Source: Luminiphilus sp. (lineage in GTDB: Bacteria > Pseudomonadota > Gammaproteobacteria > Pseudomonadales > Halieaceae). Taken from it: a DNA stretch of 9,771 nt. The position numbers and the translations under genes are program-made. The stretch lies in NCBI GenBank assembly GCA_028117185.1, contig JAOHHD010000034.1:1-9771 (forward strand), in the 5' to 3' direction. Positions 6,905 through 9,771 of the stretch are shown one piece after another. Below the pieces are notes generated by a model that was not told the DNA's origin, did no database searches, and was given only the letters and a program-made list of their open reading frames with translations. Each line of letters starts with the position of its first letter. Positions within the stretch are counted from its first letter, which is position 1.

Positions 6905-8091
6905 ACGCGGGACTCACACTGCTCCAGCCGTATCCGTTTGAGCGGCTGGCGACGCTACTAGGCAATAGTGAACCCGCACTCAATCCCATCATCCCGCTGA
7001 CGATGGGCGAGCCACAGCATCCGCCACCCGATCGCGCCGTCGCGCTCTTGCAAGAGCACGCGCCGCTGGTCGCAAAGTATCCGGCGACGCAGGGACGACC
7101 ACAGCTGAGAGACGCCATTGCAAAGTGGCTAGAAAAGCGCTTCGTGTTGCCATCGATTGACCCTGGCCGCCACGTTCTGCCGCTCAATGGCACTCGAGAG
7201 GGCTTATTTGCGCTAGCGCAAGCAGTGATCAGCACTGATCAAGCCGGAGCCGTTATTTGTCCTAACCCGTTTTATCAAATCTATGAAGGCGCCGCGCTAC
7301 TCGCGGGTTCACAACCGCTGTTACTCAATTGCGACGAGCACAACGGCTTCCTGCCCGATATCGATCTCGTCACACCAGCACAGTGGCAAAACTGTCAACT
7401 TGTCTACCTGTGCACCCCTGGCAACCCCGGGGGAGCCGTGATGCCCAGCGGTCAATTACAGCGGCTGATTGCGCTCGCCCATGAGCACAACTTTTTAATT
7501 GCCAGTGACGAATGCTACAGCGAGATCTACCCGGATGAAGATGCTCCCCCAACTGGGCTATTGGAAGCCGCCGCCGCCATGGGCAACACCACATTTAAAC
7601 ATTGCCTGTGTTTTCACAGTTTATCCAAGCGCTCCAATTTGCCCAGCCTGCGATCAGGTTTTGTTGCGGGCGATCCCCAGTGGATCGCGCACTTTCGTCG
7701 CTATCGAACCTATCATGGCTGCGCCATGCCACTCCATCATCAGATTGCTAGTGAATGGGCATGGGGTGACGAAGAGCATGTCGCGACCAATCGTGCGCGG
7801 TACCGCCAAAAATTTGAAGCCGTCGCCCCCATATTGTCTGCTGCCCTACCGACACCCAAACCCGATGCAGGCTTTTACTTATGGCCTCAAACGCCTGTTG
7901 AAGACGAACGCTTTGCCCAGACGGTATTTGAGAGAGTAGGAGTAAGCCTGTTACCTGGCAGCTATCTCGCACGCGAGACAGCAACAGGCAATCCAGGCGC
8001 CATGCGTGTCAGGATCGCTTTAGTTGCAGAACTGGCGCAGTGCGTCGAAGCAGCAGAGCGCATTGCTGAGTGCCTGCGTCAAGGTTGGTAG
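6901..8091 (+). CDS. dapC: N-succinyldiaminopimelate aminotransferase (class I/II, PLP)
   Basis: DapC transfers an amino group from glutamate to N-succinyl-2-amino-6-ketopimelate in the succinylase route to diaminopimelate and lysine. The 396-residue product is a fold-type I aminotransferase. NGTRE (96-100), the PNPFYQIYEG segment (121-130), TPGNPGG (172-178, with N175), SDECYSE (202-208, with D203 and Y206) and HSLSKRSN (239-246) are visible. K243 should form the Schiff base with PLP; R371 would bind the substrate carboxylate. NPFYQIYEGAALLAG, SKRSNLP and RTYHGCAMP closely resemble Pseudomonas-type DapC rather than ArgD, which does this job in E. coli. The start is TTG at 6901, giving MNAGLTLLQPYPFE, which matches the family N-terminus. 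The TTG overlaps the glnD stop as TTGA. No strong ribosome binding site precedes it, so translation probably relies on coupling to glnD. Confidence 0.93.
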   Translation: MNAGLTLLQPYPFERLATLLGNSEPALNPIIPLTMGEPQHPPPDRAVALLQEHAPLVAKYPATQGRPQLRDAIAKWLEKRFVLPSIDPGRHVLPLNGTREGLFALAQAVISTDQAGAVICPNPFYQIYEGAALLAGSQPLLLNCDEHNGFLPDIDLVTPAQWQNCQLVYLCTPGNPGGAVMPSGQLQRLIALAHEHNFLIASDECYSEIYPDEDAPPTGLLEAAAAMGNTTFKHCLCFHSLSKRSNLPSLRSGFVAGDPQWIAHFRRYRTYHGCAMPLHHQIASEWAWGDEEHVATNRARYRQKFEAVAPILSAALPTPKPDAGFYLWPQTPVEDERFAQTVFERVGVSLLPGSYLARETATGNPGAMRVRIALVAELAQCVEAAERIAECLRQGW

Positions 8092-8100
8092 GACGGTTTC

Positions 8101-8763
8101 ATGGCAAATATGAGTAAAGCACAGCGCATCTCGTACATCGGTGAGCGACTGCAATCATTGTATCCCGAGACACCCGTTCCGCTCGATCATCACGACCCCT
8201 ACACACTACTGATTGCTGTTTTACTGAGTGCGCAATGCACGGATGAGCGAGTGAACCAAGTCACACCTGCGCTGTTCGAGCAAGCCAACTCACCTGATCA
8301 AATGGTCTCATTATCGGTGGAGGCCATCCGCGCCATTATCCGCCCCTGCGGGCTTTCCCCCCAAAAATCAAAAGCCATTCATCGCCTCAGTCAAATTCTA
8401 CTCGACCTCCACCGTGGCGAAGTGCCTGCCGATATGGCAGCGCTTGAACAGCTTCCCGGTGTGGGCCACAAAACCGCCAGTGTCGTGATGGCACAGGCAT
8501 TCGGTGTACCCACCTTTCCCGTCGACACTCATATTCACCGACTGGCTCAGCGCTGGGGACTCACACGCGGGCGTAACGTGGTAGAGACTGAACGAGATCT
8601 CAAACGTGCCTTCCCGATTGAATGCTGGAACGCACTACATCTGCAAATTATTTTTTATGGCCGCGAATACTGTACCGCGCGGGGTTGTGATGGTCGTGTC
8701 TGCGAGATTTGTCGCACCTGCTATCCAGCGCGAAAGCACCCGAAGCAATGCAACAAAGCATGA
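8101..8763 (+). CDS. nth: Endonuclease III-like DNA glycosylase/AP lyase
   Basis: Endonuclease III removes oxidised pyrimidines from DNA and nicks the abasic site. The product has 220 residues, against 211 in E. coli. Its core is typical: LLIAVLLSAQCTD (36-48), the helix-hairpin-helix LPGVGHKTASVV (118-129) with catalytic Lys K124, and VDTHIHRLAQRWGL (141-154) with catalytic Asp D142. The C-terminal iron-sulfur loop is atypical. Cysteines stand at 191, 196, 201, 204, 207 and 217. The canonical spacing C-x6-C-x2-C-x5-C would need 191, 198, 201 and 207, and residue 198 is Gly. C196 or C204 might replace it. The ATG at 8101 has AGGA (8090-8093) 7 nt upstream, overlapping the dapC stop; ATG at 8110 is less well placed. 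It lies between dapC and a yffB-like gene, whereas many gammaproteobacteria keep nth next to the rnf genes. Confidence 0.92.
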   Translation: MANMSKAQRISYIGERLQSLYPETPVPLDHHDPYTLLIAVLLSAQCTDERVNQVTPALFEQANSPDQMVSLSVEAIRAIIRPCGLSPQKSKAIHRLSQILLDLHRGEVPADMAALEQLPGVGHKTASVVMAQAFGVPTFPVDTHIHRLAQRWGLTRGRNVVETERDLKRAFPIECWNALHLQIIFYGREYCTARGCDGRVCEICRTCYPARKHPKQCNKA

Positions 8764-8874
8764 ATCTAAAAGCCATCTTGCGCCGATTCTGCTAACCTTC
8801 GCTGGCGCCGGATTGCTGAATTAGGGCGGTGTATCCCCTTTCAGTACCCACCCATCAAGCTAAAGACTTTCACA
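8764..8874 (+). other. nth to yffB gap, no clear signals
   Basis: This 111-nt gap is the largest on the right arm. It contains two imperfect direct repeats (8780-8793 and 8805-8817, both starting GCGCCG and continuing as ATTCTGCT and GATTGCT). A weak 5-bp GCGCC/GGCGC stem (8780-8784 with 8804-8808) has a 19-nt loop. I found no terminator with a U-run and no convincing -35/-10 pair. Readthrough from nth is therefore the simplest assumption. Confidence 0.4.
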
Positions 8875-9231
8875 ATGACGACAACGCCAACGATTTATGG
8901 CATCGCTAACTGCGACACCATCCGCAAGACACGAAAATGGCTTGATCAGCACCATATTGCCTATGATTTTGTCGACGTCCGCGAGCACTTGCCGACACCG
9001 GAAAAAATGTCCCTGTGGCTCGAAAAAATCGGCGCCGAACAACTCGTCAACCGACGCAGCACAACGTGGAGAAACCTAACCGATTCAGCAAGAGAAGCGC
9101 TGGAGAGCGGTGATGCACAGCAAGTATTACTGGATCACCCGACCTTGATAAAACGCCCGCTTCTTGAGTTGGGAAGCGAGATCATAGTGGGCTTTTCGGC
9201 TGATCACTACCAGCAGCATTTTAACGTTTGA
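8875..9231 (+). CDS. yffB: ArsC/Spx-family protein, YffB-like
   Basis: This is a 118-residue thioredoxin-fold protein of the arsenate reductase (ArsC) family, closest in pattern to E. coli YffB, whose cellular role is unsettled. YGIANCDTIRKTRKWLD (8-24) carries the single active-site Cys C13, followed by Asp, not the CxxC seen in many Spx proteins. NRRSTTWRNL (59-68) and IKRPLLELG (92-100, with R94) match the family. It has no signal peptide or membrane segment and is full length. The ATG at 8875 gives the family N-terminus, but no clear Shine-Dalgarno sequence precedes it (AAAGACTTTCACA). It ends 12 nt before dapD, and its TGA is part of the dapD ribosome binding site. In E. coli yffB also sits beside a dap gene (dapE). 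Arsenate reduction should not be assumed, since ars partners are absent. Confidence 0.9.
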   Translation: MTTTPTIYGIANCDTIRKTRKWLDQHHIAYDFVDVREHLPTPEKMSLWLEKIGAEQLVNRRSTTWRNLTDSAREALESGDAQQVLLDHPTLIKRPLLELGSEIIVGFSADHYQQHFNV

Positions 9232-9243
9232 GGAGTCGGTATC

Positions 9244-9771
9244 GTGAGTGTATTGCATGGATTTGGTCTGGGGGTCGCCTCTGAAAATGCAGCGGGAGAC
9301 ACGCTGGATGTCTTTTATCCTAAACCGTTAAGCAACATCAGTGGTGCGCTATGTGATCGATTGGCGGATGTTGCAGGCCGCCTAGATGGCGCGCAACTCC
9401 GCGAACTCTCCACAATGCTACATGAGATGGGCGAGAGCACACTGGGCGACCTGGCCAGTCGCCTGACTGAAACCGATCGGCCCATCGTGGCTGTGGTGCT
9501 AGCCGATAATCGCGCTGCGGACTCGGTTGAAGCGGCGTATCTCAAACTTCATCTTCTGTCGCACCGACTGGTAAAACCACACCAGACCGATCTGACGGGA
9601 CTCTTTGGCTTACTTCCCAATGTCGCCTGGACTGAACAAGGCCCTGTCGATCTCTCTGAACTACCGCAGCGACAATTAGATGCTCGGCTGCGAGGCACCG
9701 TCCTTGAGGTGTCCAGCGTTGATAAGTTTCCCAAAATGACCAACTACGTTGTGCCCGCTGGCGTGCGCATC
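9244..9771 (+). CDS. dapD: Tetrahydrodipicolinate N-succinyltransferase, partial (C-terminus outside window)
   Basis: DapD succinylates tetrahydrodipicolinate with succinyl-CoA, the step two before DapC makes its product; DapD and DapC are consecutive enzymes of lysine/diaminopimelate synthesis. From the GTG at 9244 there are 176 uninterrupted codons to the window edge. The visible part is the N-terminal domain of the Pseudomonas-type enzyme, about 340 residues, rather than the shorter enteric form of about 274. AYLKLHLLSHRLVKPH, GLFGLLPNVAWT and EVSSVDKFPKMTNYVVPAG (last about 20 codons) are recognisable family segments. The left-handed beta-helix with the catalytic residues lies outside the window. 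The GTG start is supported by GAGGAG (9230-9235) 8 nt upstream. The gene lies 12 nt after the yffB-like gene and is probably cotranscribed with it. Confidence 0.95.
   Translation, partial: MSVLHGFGLGVASENAAGDTLDVFYPKPLSNISGALCDRLADVAGRLDGAQLRELSTMLHEMGESTLGDLASRLTETDRPIVAVVLADNRAADSVEAAYLKLHLLSHRLVKPHQTDLTGLFGLLPNVAWTEQGPVDLSELPQRQLDARLRGTVLEVSSVDKFPKMTNYVVPAGVRI

Noticed and set aside
7226..7245. Repeated TGATCA motifs forming an inverted repeat within dapC
   Set aside because: They fall in normal coding sequence (VISTDQAG) and nothing suggests an operator or attachment site there.
8760..8795. Tiny 11-codon reading frame whose ATG overlaps the nth stop as ATGA
   Set aside because: It is too short to judge, has no ribosome binding site of note and resembles chance; ATGA overlaps arise readily.
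1..9771. Search for CRISPR arrays, insertion sequences, tRNA genes, toxin-antitoxin or defence modules
   Set aside because: No regularly spaced repeats, transposase motifs, terminal inverted repeats or tRNA-like folds were seen; almost all sequence is accounted for by conserved housekeeping genes.

Overview
The window looks like a core chromosomal segment of a gammaproteobacterium. The divergent pair rpsB/map, with tsf-pyrH-frr on one side and glnD plus dap genes on the other, is the arrangement known from Escherichia and Pseudomonas. The presence of a Pseudomonas-type DapC and DapD, together with moderate GC content, suggests a non-enteric, perhaps marine or Pseudomonas-like lineage; the genus cannot be fixed from the sequence alone. 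I see no mobile element, CRISPR array, tRNA or rRNA gene, and no defence system.

Left arm, minus strand, transcribed right to left from about 3338 to 1: rpsB (ribosomal protein S2), tsf (EF-Ts), pyrH (UMP kinase) and frr (ribosome recycling factor, C-terminus cut by the window edge). The rpsB promoter has an extended -10 box and a GC-rich discriminator. It is followed by a leader of about 130 nt that can fold into a 5' hairpin and a 10-bp long-range stem. Two further hairpins lie between rpsB and tsf. A 143-nt gap separates tsf from pyrH. The S2 protein carries an unusual Ala/Pro-rich acidic C-terminal tail of about 58 residues that contains a 13-residue tandem duplication.

Right arm, plus strand, from 3445 to the end: map (methionine aminopeptidase), glnD (PII uridylyltransferase), dapC (succinyl-DAP aminotransferase), nth (endonuclease III-like), an ArsC/YffB-family gene and dapD (tetrahydrodipicolinate N-succinyltransferase, C-terminus cut). 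The first three genes are tightly coupled: map and glnD overlap by 20 nt, and glnD and dapC overlap by 4 nt through a TTGA with a TTG start. dapC and nth are 9 nt apart, and the yffB-like gene and dapD 12 nt apart. Only one gap over 100 nt interrupts this arm, between nth and yffB.

Functionally, the left arm serves translation (30S assembly, EF-Tu recycling, ribosome recycling) and UTP synthesis. The right arm combines N-terminal protein maturation, nitrogen sensing and the succinylase branch of lysine/diaminopimelate synthesis, with a DNA-repair gene set among them. Most genes are ordinary. The points worth a second look are the S2 tail, the rpsB leader, the displaced iron-sulfur cysteines of the Nth homologue, and the context of nth and yffB.
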